Assembly: GCF_030161875.1 (NCBI RefSeq)
Contig: NZ_BSVA01000001.1
Coordinates: forward strand, 558,001 to 622,000
Source of the DNA: Homoserinibacter gongjuensis
Lineage (GTDB): Bacteria; Actinomycetota; Actinomycetes; Actinomycetales; Microbacteriaceae
Reading direction: 5' to 3'
DNA length: 64,000 nt
The notes below the pieces were generated by a model. It worked only from the letters and a program-made list of their open reading frames with translations, was not told the origin of the DNA and searched no databases. Below are positions 1 to 8,495 of the stretch, piece by piece. Both the position numbers and the translations under genes were made by a program. How positions within the stretch are numbered: position 1 is the stretch's first letter; each line of letters begins with the position of its first letter.

Positions 1-2
1 CG

Positions 3-584
3 TCAGCGGGAGGGGCGCACGGCGGCACCGGCGGAGGCGAGGTCGACGAGGGCCTGCGCGCCCGTCACGGGGTCGACCGCCGCCACGAGATCCTCGAGCA
101 CCGTGACCCGGCGGCCCGCCGCGAGTGCGTCGAGAGCGGATGCGCGCACGCAGTAGTCGGTGGCGATGCCCACGACATCGACGTCGGTGACACCCAGCCG
201 GTCGAGCTCCGCGGGGAACGAGGCGCCGTCCTCGGTGGTGCCCTCGAAGATCGAGTACGCGGGCACGCCCTGCCCCTTCTTCACATGCACGTCGACGAGC
301 GAGGCATCGAGCGCCGGATGGTACTCGGCGCCCGGTGTGCCGCCCACGCAATGCGGGGGCCACGTCGTGACGAAATCGGGCTCGGCATCCGTGGCGAAGT
401 GCCCGCCGTTGTCGTCGTCTCCGTGGTGCCAGTCGCGCGAGGCGAACACCACCTCGTAGCGATCCGGATGCGCGCGCAGGTAGTCGGTGATGGCTTCCGC
501 CGCCGCCGCACCGCCGTCGACCCCGAGTGCACCGCCCTCGGTGAAGTCGTTCTGCACATCGATCACGAGCAGCGCGCGTGCCAT
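3..584 (-). CDS. pncA: Nicotinamidase / isochorismatase-family hydrolase
   Basis: Complete 193-residue cysteine hydrolase, expected to deaminate nicotinamide to nicotinate in cytosolic NAD salvage. The nicotinamidase triad is visible as D9 (VIDVQNDF), a lysine in HVKKG (K102 or K103) and nucleophile C145 (ATDYCVRAS). The metal site is D51, H53 and H62 in the RDWHHG...GGHF stretch, which favours nicotinamidase over other isochorismatase relatives. The ATG at 584 has a GGGAGG Shine-Dalgarno sequence just upstream. The next gene on the same strand ends 14 bases upstream, so co-transcription is likely. The exact substrate is inferred from the residues. Confidence 0.88.
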   Translation of the reverse strand: MARALLVIDVQNDFTEGGALGVDGGAAAAEAITDYLRAHPDRYEVVFASRDWHHGDDDNGGHFATDAEPDFVTTWPPHCVGGTPGAEYHPALDASLVDVHVKKGQGVPAYSIFEGTTEDGASFPAELDRLGVTDVDVVGIATDYCVRASALDALAAGRRVTVLEDLVAAVDPVTGAQALVDLASAGAAVRPSR

Positions 585-597
585 GGTGACCTCCCGG

Positions 598-2198
598 TCA
601 GTTGTTGGAGAGGTTGTCTCCGCAGGTGAACACCGCGGTGGTGAGGGTGTCGAGCGCCGCTCGCGCGTCGCTGCCGATCCCCTCCCCGATCGCGTAGAAG
701 GTGAAAGCGAGAGGCGTGCCGTCGGCCGAGTTGAGGTAGCCCGAGAGCGTGTAGGCGGTGTCGATCCACCCGGTCTTCGCCCACACCTGGCCGCGGGCGA
801 CGGCGTTGTCGCCGCTGAACCGGCTCGCGAGGGTGCCGCTCTGTCCCGCGACGGGCAGGCCGTCGCGCACGACGTCGAGACCAGCAGCACCGTCGCGCAC
901 CTTGCGCATGAACTCGGTCATCGTCGACGCGGGAACCGCGTTGAGATCCGACAGCCCCGAGCCGTCGCGGATGGTGAGGCCGGTGGCGGGCACGTCGAAC
1001 TGAACGAGCGCAGACGGAATCGCCTGCTGCAGCGACGCGGCCGATCCGTCCATGCCCGACTGCTTCGAGACGATGCGCGCGAGCATCTCGGCGAGGGTGT
1101 TGTCGCTCACCAGCAGCATCTGCTTGATCAGCACGCGCAGCGGCTGCGAGGTCACCTCGGCGAGCGTCGTGGAGCCGACGGCGTTGCCGATCGTGGTGTC
1201 GACCTCGGGGTCGACGACGTCGCCGGTGGGATCGGCCGCCTTGAGCGCGGCCACGAAGGCGGCCCCGGCACGGGCGATCGGGTCGGTCGAGCGCGGGCTC
1301 GTCGACGCGCGCGGGTCGGCCCGGTCGCCGTCGACCTGCAGCGCGGTCACCTCGGAGTGATACCCGGTGGTCTGCTCGGAGCGCTTCCAGCTGCTGTCCC
1401 ACTTGTCGGCCGCGCTCCAGTAGCTCGCGTCGAGCACGACGTGCGTGATCGGCGTGCCGGGATAGCGCTGGGCGTACTGCGAGACGGCGTTCTCGGCGAG
1501 CGTCTGCAGCTTGGGCGCCCCGGGTAGAAGCTCTCCTGCCCCGCGGGCAGCGCCGACAGCGTCGCGTCGCCGCGGCCGACGAGCACGATCGTGCCGGGGC
1601 TCGACCCCTCGTAGACGCTCGTCGTGATCTGGAAATCCGGCCCGAGGCGCGCGATCGCGGCAGCCGCGGTGAACACCTTGAGCACGGATGCCGTGCGGGC
1701 CGGCGTGGAACCGCTGCGGTCGAAGAGCACATCTCCGGTGTCTGCTCGCACGACATATCCCTCGAGCGACATGAGTCGACCATCGGATGCCGGGCCCGCG
1801 ACCGAGCAGGTGCGCAGGCGGTTGGCCGTGACGGGCTGGTCGGACACCGGGCGCGGAGGCTTCTCGGTCTCCGTGGGGCTGGTGACGGGCGCCGCGTCGG
1901 AGCGCGACGCCCACGCGACGCCCGCGAAGATCGAGCCGGTGCCCAGCAGCACGAACACGAGAGCTCCGGCCGAGACGATCCATGCGACGGGGTGCTTGCG
2001 CAGCAGCGCGGCGATGCCGCCCGCCTTCGGGGCGGGCGCACCGACGGGTGCGTCAGCGCTCGCATCGGCAGGAGAGTCGGCGGGCACGTCGACCGGCGCA
2101 CCCGCGGGCACATCCGCAGGCGCCCCGCCCGGGGTCGCGGACGCCGCCTTCGCCGCTTCGCGGGCGGCACGGCGCGACATCGGTTGCTCGTCGGTCAC
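598..2198 (-). CDS. dacB: D-alanyl-D-alanine carboxypeptidase/endopeptidase, PBP4 (S13) family, frameshifted
   Basis: Membrane-anchored low-molecular-weight penicillin-binding protein that trims peptidoglycan stem peptides outside the cell. An Ala/Pro/Asp-rich cytoplasmic N-terminus is followed by one membrane segment (about residues 72-95) and a peptidase domain. The motifs are SVLK (S171 to K174), SDN and KTG, the S13 catalytic set. The reading frame breaks near 1522-1527, where one base seems missing in the CCCCGGG context; both halves are otherwise well conserved, so this is probably a sequencing error. The start is a GTG at 2198 without a strong ribosome site; ATG 2180 is an alternative. 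It corresponds in family and position to Rv3627c of M. tuberculosis. Confidence 0.85.
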
Positions 2199-2246
2199 CG
2201 CATCATGATAGCCAGCGTGCGCCCGAGTGCCCGGCTCCCCGACCGT

Positions 2247-3230
2247 TCATTCACCCGGGTAGCGCAGGCCGATCTGCCGCCGGATCTCGTCGAGGGTGCC
2301 CATGATCGCCACGCTCTGCTCGGGCGGCAGCACTTCCCCCGCCACGGTGCCCGCCGCCACGAGACGCTCGAGCTCGAATGCCTGGAACTGCATCCCTCGA
2401 CCCGGTACCTCCTGCTCGAACCGCTCGATGACCGCATCCGAGGGGTCGATGAGCGAGAACGAGGTGGGGGTGTACCAGACGGGGTCGATCTGGATGCGGG
2501 CCTCGGTGCCGATGATGGCGGCCGTCGAGGGGCCGCGGGCGTCGAGCTGGGTGTGCAGCACCGCCTGCTCACCGCCGGGGTAGCCGAAGATGATCGCGGT
2601 CTGCCGGTCGACGCCGGTCGCGGTGGGCGAGGAGATCGCGTGCACGCTCGACGGAGCGCCGAACACATCCCATGCGAACGACACGGGGTAGATGCCGAGA
2701 TCGAGCAGGGCCCCGCCGCCGAGCGCCGGATTCTGCAGGCGATGCTCGGGATTCACGGGCAGCTTCTGGTCGTGGTCGGCGAGCACTGCGCGCACCTCGC
2801 CGAGCGCACCGGAGGCGAGCAGCTCACGAACGCGCACCATGTGCGGCAGCCACCGGGTCCACATCGCCTCCAGCACCACGAGACCCTTCGCCGCCGCGAG
2901 GTCGACGACCGCGCGCGCCTCGGCGGCGTTGAGCGTGAACGGCTTCTCGACGAGCACATGCTTGCCGTGCTCGAGCGCGAGCCGCGCGCCCTCGGCGTGG
3001 AAGGGGTGCGGCGTCGAGACGTAGATCACATCGACCTCGGGGTCGGCCGCGAGCGCCTCATAACTGCCGTGGGCGCGCGGGATGCCGAACGCGGTCGCGA
3101 AGGCATCCGCGCTCTGCTGCGTGCGTGAGCCGACGGCCGTCACCGCCCGGTCGGTGAGGTTCAGGTCGGAGGTGAAGAGGCGGGCGATGCCCCCGGTGCC
3201 CAGGATGCCCCAGCGCAGTCGATCGGTCAT
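2247..3230 (-). CDS. Gfo/Idh/MocA-family NAD(P)-dependent oxidoreductase
   Basis: 327-residue sugar- or cyclitol-type dehydrogenase. The N-terminal Rossmann fold begins WGILGTGGIAR, and the family EKPF motif is followed by the C-terminal alpha/beta substrate domain with GGGALLDLGIYP. An in-frame extension to 3287 exists, but ATG 3230 is preferred because a GAAGG ribosome site lies directly upstream and the dinucleotide-binding motif then starts at the usual place. The substrate cannot be told from sequence; similar proteins act on trans-1,2-dihydrobenzenediol, inositol or sugars. It lies between cell-wall genes and shows no operon partner. Confidence 0.85.
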   Translation of the reverse strand: MTDRLRWGILGTGGIARLFTSDLNLTDRAVTAVGSRTQQSADAFATAFGIPRAHGSYEALAADPEVDVIYVSTPHPFHAEGARLALEHGKHVLVEKPFTLNAAEARAVVDLAAAKGLVVLEAMWTRWLPHMVRVRELLASGALGEVRAVLADHDQKLPVNPEHRLQNPALGGGALLDLGIYPVSFAWDVFGAPSSVHAISSPTATGVDRQTAIIFGYPGGEQAVLHTQLDARGPSTAAIIGTEARIQIDPVWYTPTSFSLIDPSDAVIERFEQEVPGRGMQFQAFELERLVAAGTVAGEVLPPEQSVAIMGTLDEIRRQIGLRYPGE

Positions 3231-3276
3231 GCCTTCAGCGTAGAGGCGCGACGCGGTCGCCTGACACCCGAAGGTC

Positions 3277-4148
3277 TCAGCAGCCACCCCAGCGCGCGGC
3301 CGCGCGCGTGAAGCCGTAGCCGTCGGCCGGAAGGCCGCCGTGCACCATCGCGAAGCAGATCACCACGCCGCCCGTCGAGCCCGCGTAGCTCGGGCGGTAC
3401 AGCGACTTCTGGTGCGAGGCCGAGTTCCACCACTTCTGCGCGACGGTGGCCCCCGTGTTGCCGGAGCCGCCCGCGAGGTTGCCGTCGCATCCGACAGCGG
3501 GTGCACCGTCCGAGCGCGGGGTGCCGCTGTGGCCCCATGCGCTGTTGACGTCGGGGCTCGGGTCTTCCGCGATCCAGAACAGACGCTGCTCCATGCACGG
3601 GTCGTAGCGGAAGTTCGACATCGGCACCGGGTCGAGGCAGTTGGCGACCCGGATCGCGTTGTAGGTCGCCGCGAACGACTGCAGATCCGACGTGGTCGTT
3701 CCGCCGACGCCCCCGCGGAGGTGATGCCGGGCGCACCGCCGACCGATCCGCCGACGTTGCCCGGGCAGGCCTGGCCCGCTGCCTGGCGCGCTGCGACGCG
3801 CGCCGCGGTTCCGCCCCGCTTCGCCGCCGGCGTCTGCGGGATCACGATCGGCTTCGGCACCGGCTTCTGCGCGATGTGCTCCGAGTCGACCTTCAGGTTG
3901 CGGGTCTTCTCGGCCGCCGGGGCCATCGTCGGCGTCTCAGGCGCGAGCGTCACCGCGGCGAGAGCGGATGCCGTGTCGCCGATCCGCCCGGTCGTCGCGA
4001 GCGGCGAGGTGGCCGCCACCGGCAGCACATCGCCCTCGTCCGCGAAGGCGGAGGTACCGGATGCCGGTCCTCCGCCGCCGACGAACGGCAAGCCGAGAGC
4101 GAGCACGGCACCGAGTGCCGCCCCCACGAGAATCGTGCGCTTGACCAC
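3277..4148 (-). CDS. Secreted CAP/SCP-like protein, frameshifted
   Basis: Secreted protein of about 290 residues. A signal peptide (KRTILVGAALGAVLALGL then a Gly/Pro stretch, likely cleaved after TSAFA) leads to a low-complexity Ala/Pro linker and a C-terminal Cys-containing domain. That domain has the layout of the CAP (SCP/PR1) superfamily: SFAATYNAIRVANCLDPV, a central GHSGT and WWNSASHQKSLYRP. Function is unknown; bacterial CAP proteins are generally extracellular. The frame breaks near 3708-3713 at a run of five C where six restore the frame. The GTG at 4148 has a G-rich ribosome site. The CAP assignment rests on motif resemblance only. Confidence 0.65.
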
Positions 4149-4243
4149 TCTTGAACCCCCAGTTCAAGAAGATTCCGTCTCCCCCCACAGGAGCCGGGTA
4201 GCGCTTCCCCCACAGGCTGCGCTACGCGTGTCAGGTTACGCCC

Positions 4244-4279
4244 GGCATTCCCGGCTGCCCAACCCCCTTCGGGGATGCC
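4244..4279 (-). terminator. Possible hairpin terminator
   Basis: GGCATTCC and GGGATGCC can pair with one mismatch around a C-rich loop that also contains a tight CCCC-TTC-GGGG hairpin. It sits just past the stop of the GAP-family gene (minus strand). There is no U-run, so termination is only inferred. Confidence 0.35.
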
Positions 4280-4289
4280 CTTCGCGGGG

Positions 4290-4949
4290 TCAGGCGAGCC
4301 CCGAGACGCCCTGACCGAGCAGGATCGCGCCGAACACGAGCAGCAGAATCGCCATGAGCACGGCGTTGTTGCGCTCGAGCCAGCCGCGGATGGCGGTGAG
4401 AACGGGCGCGGCGCGTTCCCGCATCACGGCCACAGTGACGAGCGGCGCCGCCACCCCGAGCACGGCGATCACCGTGTAGACGAGCGCCACCGCGAGGGCC
4501 GGCCCCGGCTCCGGGATGAGGCCGCCGATCACGAGGCCGGTCGCCGCACCCATGGCAAGCTCCTTGGGGTTCGCGATCGACAGCACGACGGCGAACCAGA
4601 AGGCGCGACCGGCCGAGATCCCCTCGAGGGATGTCATCCACCGCGGCGAGGTCGTCGTCGCGGAGCGGCGCACGAGCTTGCGCACGCCGACGATCGCGAG
4701 CACGAGACCGACCACGAGCTGCAGGATCGCCTCGAGCAGGGGCGGCATCCCGAGCAGCACGATCGCCTCGGCGAACAGCGTGAACACGGCGACCACGAGC
4801 ACCACGCCGAGCACCCGCCCGGCGAGCAGCGCCGTGCCCCGTCGACCCGCATCCGCACCCAGCAGCACGACGATGATCGCGATGATCGGGGCGGGGCTGA
4901 GCGCGACCACGACCGCGAGCGGAAGCACCTGCCCGATCGCGTCCAGCAT
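4290..4949 (-). CDS. GAP-family (LysE-like) integral membrane protein
   Basis: 219-residue protein with about six hydrophobic segments, beginning in the membrane (LPLAVVVALSPAPIIAIIVV). The conserved ALSPAPI near the N-terminus and the later SIANPKELAMG are typical of the GAP/Sap family, named after a mycobacterial glycopeptidolipid-addressing protein and related in fold to LysE exporters. A role in exporting a small molecule or lipid is inferred; no substrate is evident. The ATG at 4949 has no Shine-Dalgarno sequence, but a TAGGAT -10 box lies six bases upstream, suggesting a leaderless mRNA. Confidence 0.78.
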   Translation of the reverse strand: MLDAIGQVLPLAVVVALSPAPIIAIIVVLLGADAGRRGTALLAGRVLGVVLVVAVFTLFAEAIVLLGMPPLLEAILQLVVGLVLAIVGVRKLVRRSATTTSPRWMTSLEGISAGRAFWFAVVLSIANPKELAMGAATGLVIGGLIPEPGPALAVALVYTVIAVLGVAAPLVTVAVMRERAAPVLTAIRGWLERNNAVLMAILLLVFGAILLGQGVSGLA

Positions 4950-4955
4950 GACGCG

Positions 4956-4961
4956 ATCCTA
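4956..4961 (-). promoter_or_regulatory. -10 box, leaderless GAP gene
   Basis: TAGGAT on the minus strand ends six bases before the ATG at 4949, so transcription should begin at or next to the start codon. Confidence 0.5.
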
Positions 4962-4987
4962 GGGGGCGAGCGGGAAAGAGGGGATGG

Positions 4988-5060
4988 AGCCGCCTGTGGG
5001 AATCGAACCCACGACCTTCTCATTACGAGTGAGACGCTCTGCCGACTGAGCTAAGGCGGC
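4988..5060 (-). tRNA. tRNA-Thr (CGT)
   Basis: Full cloverleaf on the minus strand: acceptor GCCGCCT/AGGCGGC, D-arm GCTCAGTCGGCAGAGC, anticodon loop CTCGTAA with anticodon CGT, and T-arm GGGTTCGATTCCC. It reads ACG codons, common in this genome. Confidence 0.95.
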
Positions 5061-5151
5061 GCGCGCTGCATACAGCGGCACAGCGTTCGAGCATAGCCGA
5101 AGTTGACCGGCCGCCCGTACGCAGCTGCTGCTCAGCGGCGGATGCGACGGG

Positions 5152-6701
5152 TCAGCACACCGGGTCGGATGCCGGAACCCGCCCGTCGACGAGGAACGCG
5201 TCCACGACATCCGTCACGCACGTGCTCTCGCCGTAGGCCGTGTGTCCCTCGCCGCGATGCGTGACGAGGTGGCCGTTCTCGAGCTGCCCGGCGAGCGCCT
5301 TCGCCCAGACGTAGGGGGTCGCCGGGTCGTTCGTCGTGCCCACCACGAGGATGTCGGGCGACCCCGGCGCCGTGATGGGCGCCCGCTCGATGCTCGAGAG
5401 GAACGGCCACTGCGGGCAGAGTGTGCCGCCGTACGCCATCCAGGGACCGAACACGGGCGCCTCCTGCGCAAGCTGTGCCGCCTCGGTGCGCATCGTCGCC
5501 ACGTCGCCGTCGCTCGGGTAGTCGAGGCAGTTGATGGCGAGGAAGGCCTCGCTGCCGTTCGAGCTGTAGCTGCCGTCGGCGTTGCGGTCGTTGTAGACGT
5601 CGGCGAGGAAGAACGCCGTGTCGGTCTTCCCTGCGCGCACCTCGGTGAAGAGGTCGTCGAGGTAGCTCCAGTTGCTCTCGTTGTAGAGCGGCAGGATGAT
5701 CGCGCTGAACATCGTCGCCGCGCCGAGCAGGCGTCCGTCCTTGCCGGGCAGCGGATGCGCGTCGAGGTCACGCAGGAGCTGCGCGATGCGCGTGCGCGCG
5801 GCATCCGCACCACCCGTGAACGGGCAGTCGTCACGCGTGATGCAGTCGTCGAGATAGGAGGTGAGGGCGCTCTCGAAGCCGCGCGCCTGGGTGAGCGTCA
5901 CGTCGAACTCGGTGGCCGCGGGGTCGATCGCGCCGTCGAGCACGAGACGTCCGGCCTTCTCGGGGAAGAGCTCGGCGTAGCGCGCGCCGAGGTAGGTGCC
6001 GTACGAATAGCCGAGGTAGCTGAGCGTCGTATCGCCGAGCGCGGCCCGCAACAGGTCGAGATCCCGCGCCGCGCTCACGGTGTCGATGTGACCGAGGAGC
6101 GGTCCGGTGTGTTCGAGGCAGCCCTGCCCGAAGTCGGCGTTCACCTGTTGCCGCGCGGTGATCCAGGCATCCGATCCGTACTCCCCGGAACGATGCCGTA
6201 GAGGTAGTCGTCGAGCTCGGCGTCGTCGTCGGTGCACGCGACCGGCGTCGAGGAGCCGACGCCGCGCGGGTCGAAGCCCACGACGTCGAACTCGCGCTGC
6301 AGCTTCTCGCTCGTGGCGAAGTCGATCGAGTCGCGGATGAAGTCGACCCCCGAGCCGCCCGGGCCGCCGGGGTTCACGAGCAGCGAGCCACGAGCGGTGC
6401 CACTCGTCGCGGGCTGGCGGATGAGCGCCAGCTCGATCGTGTCGCCGCTGGGGTCCGCCCAGTCCAGCGGCGCCGTGGCCGTCGTGCACTGCATGCCGTC
6501 GCCGCATCCCGTCCAGTGCAGCACCTGGTGGTAGAAGGGGGCGAGTTCCGCGGGCACGTCTTCCGCGGTCGGCGTCGAGGTGGTCGGCGGGCGCGGCGGC
6601 AGGAACCACGAGACGCAGCCCGCGAGCATGCTCGCTGCGGCGGCGAGGGCGAGGGCGACGAGCAGCGTCCGGGCGGTGCGCCCGGCGGTTCGAGGCCTCA
6701 C
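5152..6701 (-). CDS. Lipoprotein alpha/beta hydrolase, tripeptidyl aminopeptidase type, frameshifted
   Basis: Exported serine peptidase-like hydrolase of about 515 residues, with a lipobox LAGC after a hydrophobic signal. The alpha/beta hydrolase core contains an oxyanion region NPGGPGGSG, nucleophile elbow GYSYGTYLG, acid NDPATP and histidine GEGHTAYG, the pattern of Streptomyces tripeptidyl aminopeptidase and mycobacterial lipoprotein proteases. The frame breaks near 6183-6188, where a G run is probably one base short. Its GTG start overlaps the holB stop as GTGA, indicating translational coupling. This hydrolase-holB-tmk-topA order is common in actinobacteria. Confidence 0.85.
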
Positions 6702-7852
6702 CGGGTGCCCGCCGGGGCGCGGCGGATCGCGCGCACGAGCATCGCCTCGAGCGCGAGTGCAGGGGCCACGTTGCCCTCGATGCGGATGCGGGCCTCACTG
6801 ATCGCGTCGAGCGTGGCGAGCGTCTGGGCGGGCGTGGATGCGGCGGCCGCCTGGCTCAGTTCGGCGTAGATCGCGAGGTTGACGGGCTCGAGCTCGACCC
6901 CGAGCTGCAGCAGCAGGATGTCGCGGTACAGCGAGAGCAGGTCGACGAGGATGCGGTCGATGCCGTCGCGCAGGCTGCGCGTCGCGCGGCGCTTCTGGTC
7001 TTCTTCGAGCGCCTTGAGCTGGGCGCGGAGCGCGGGAGGCACGGTGCCACCCGGGTCGACGCCGAGCGAGCGCAGCGCCTGCTCGCGCTCCTCGGCGTCA
7101 CGGGTCTCGGTGATGGCCTTGGCATCCTGACCAGCGATCTCCAGGAACTCCGCGGCCGCGAGCACCGCCCCCGACACGCTGCGGATGCCGAGCGCGAGCT
7201 CCATGGTGCGGCGGCGGCGCGTGCGCGCGTGCTCGTCGGTGGCGAGCCGGTGCGCCATGCCGATGTGGGCTTGCGCCTCGCGCGCCGCGCGTTGCGCCTC
7301 GGGCAGGCTGATGCCGTCGCGGCGCGAGATCAGCTCGGCGACGTCGTCGACGCTCGGCACCCGCAGGCGCACCGTGCGTACACGCGAACGGATCGTCGGC
7401 AGCAGGTCGGCCTCGCTCGGCGCGCACAGGATCCAGATGGTGCGCTCCGGCGGCTCCTCAAGCGCCTTGAGCAGCACGTTCGACGTGCGCTCCGTCATGC
7501 GGTCGGCATCCTCGATGACCATGACGCGATAGCGACCCACGGCGGGCGAGAACTGGCTCGACGTGACGAGCTGGCGCACGTCGTCGATCTTGATGATGAC
7601 CGCCTCGGTGCTGAGGACGGCGAGGTCGGGGTGCGTGCGGGCGGCCACCTGGGCGGCGGTGTGCTCGAGATCGCCCGGCACCTCCGCGCGTGCGAGCAGC
7701 TCGGTTGCGAAGGCGTAGGCGAGGGTGGAACGGCCCGACCCGGGTGGCCCCGTGATGAGCCAGGAGTGGGCGAGCCCGTCGCCTGCGGCCGCCGCGCGCA
7801 CGGTGGCGATCGCCTCCGCCTGCCCGGTCAGCTCGTCCCAGATGCTGCTCAC
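6698..7852 (-). CDS. holB: DNA polymerase III subunit delta prime
   Basis: 384-residue clamp-loader subunit that helps load the beta clamp during replication. The AAA+ core shows GPPGSGRST (residues 35-43), with arginine where an ATPase would have the P-loop lysine, fitting the non-hydrolysing delta-prime subunit. It is followed by VIEDADRMTERTSNVLLKALEEPP and the sensor-1 region TIRSR. There is no zinc-binding cysteine cluster. It lies 9 bases after tmk and overlaps the next gene by GTGA, forming a replication operon with tmk and topA. Confidence 0.93.
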   Translation of the reverse strand: MSSIWDELTGQAEAIATVRAAAAGDGLAHSWLITGPPGSGRSTLAYAFATELLARAEVPGDLEHTAAQVAARTHPDLAVLSTEAVIIKIDDVRQLVTSSQFSPAVGRYRVMVIEDADRMTERTSNVLLKALEEPPERTIWILCAPSEADLLPTIRSRVRTVRLRVPSVDDVAELISRRDGISLPEAQRAAREAQAHIGMAHRLATDEHARTRRRRTMELALGIRSVSGAVLAAAEFLEIAGQDAKAITETRDAEEREQALRSLGVDPGGTVPPALRAQLKALEEDQKRRATRSLRDGIDRILVDLLSLYRDILLLQLGVELEPVNLAIYAELSQAAAASTPAQTLATLDAISEARIRIEGNVAPALALEAMLVRAIRRAPAGTR

Positions 7853-7861
7853 GATGGAAGG

Positions 7862-8494
7862 CTACGCGAGCAGGTCCGACACGCGTGCCCGGATGCGCTC
7901 GGCGAGCGTCTCGACGGGCTCGGTCGCATCCAGCACGAGGAAGCGGCCCTGCTCAGCGGCCGCGAGGGCGAGGTAGGCCTCGCGCACGCGGTGGTGGAAC
8001 TCGGCCGCCTCCGCCTCGAGGCGGTCGTACCGGGTGCGGGCGTCGTCGAGACGCGCGCGCCCGGTCTCGATGTCGAGATCGAGCAGGATCGTGAGGTCGG
8101 GCAGCAGGTGCTCGGTGGCCCACAGCGACACGTCTCGCACCTCGGCGGGCTCGAGCACGCGTCCGGCGCCCTGGTAGGCGACGGACGAGTCGAGATAGCG
8201 ATCCTGGATGACGATGTCGCCACGTTCGAGCGCGGGCCGCACCACGGTCGCCACGTTGTGCGCGCGGTCGGCCGCATAGATCAGGGCCTCCGCGCGGGGC
8301 GCGATGTAGCCGCGCCGATGCAGGATGATCTCGCGCAGTTCGAGCCCCAGCTCGGTGCCGCCCGGCTCACGTGCATGCACGACGGTGCGACCCTGCTGGG
8401 AGAGCCACTCGGTCAGCAGCGCCGACTGGGTCGACTTGCCCGATCCATCGCCGCCCTCGAAGGTGAGGAAGAGGCCGGATGCGGTGCCCGGCAC
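7862..8494 (-). CDS. tmk: Thymidylate kinase
   Basis: 210-residue dTMP kinase making dTDP for DNA synthesis. The P-loop is GGDGSGKST (residues 14-22), the DRYLDSSVAYQG motif binds dTMP, and the lid region is Arg-rich. Length is normal for the family. The GTG start at 8494 follows the topA stop (8496-8498) by one base, so the genes are co-transcribed and probably coupled. The window also encodes a thymidine kinase (22421-23086), which supplies dTMP through salvage. Confidence 0.95.
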   Translation of the reverse strand: MPGTASGLFLTFEGGDGSGKSTQSALLTEWLSQQGRTVVHAREPGGTELGLELREIILHRRGYIAPRAEALIYAADRAHNVATVVRPALERGDIVIQDRYLDSSVAYQGAGRVLEPAEVRDVSLWATEHLLPDLTILLDLDIETGRARLDDARTRYDRLEAEAAEFHHRVREAYLALAAAEQGRFLVLDATEPVETLAERIRARVSDLLA

Positions 8495-8495
8495 C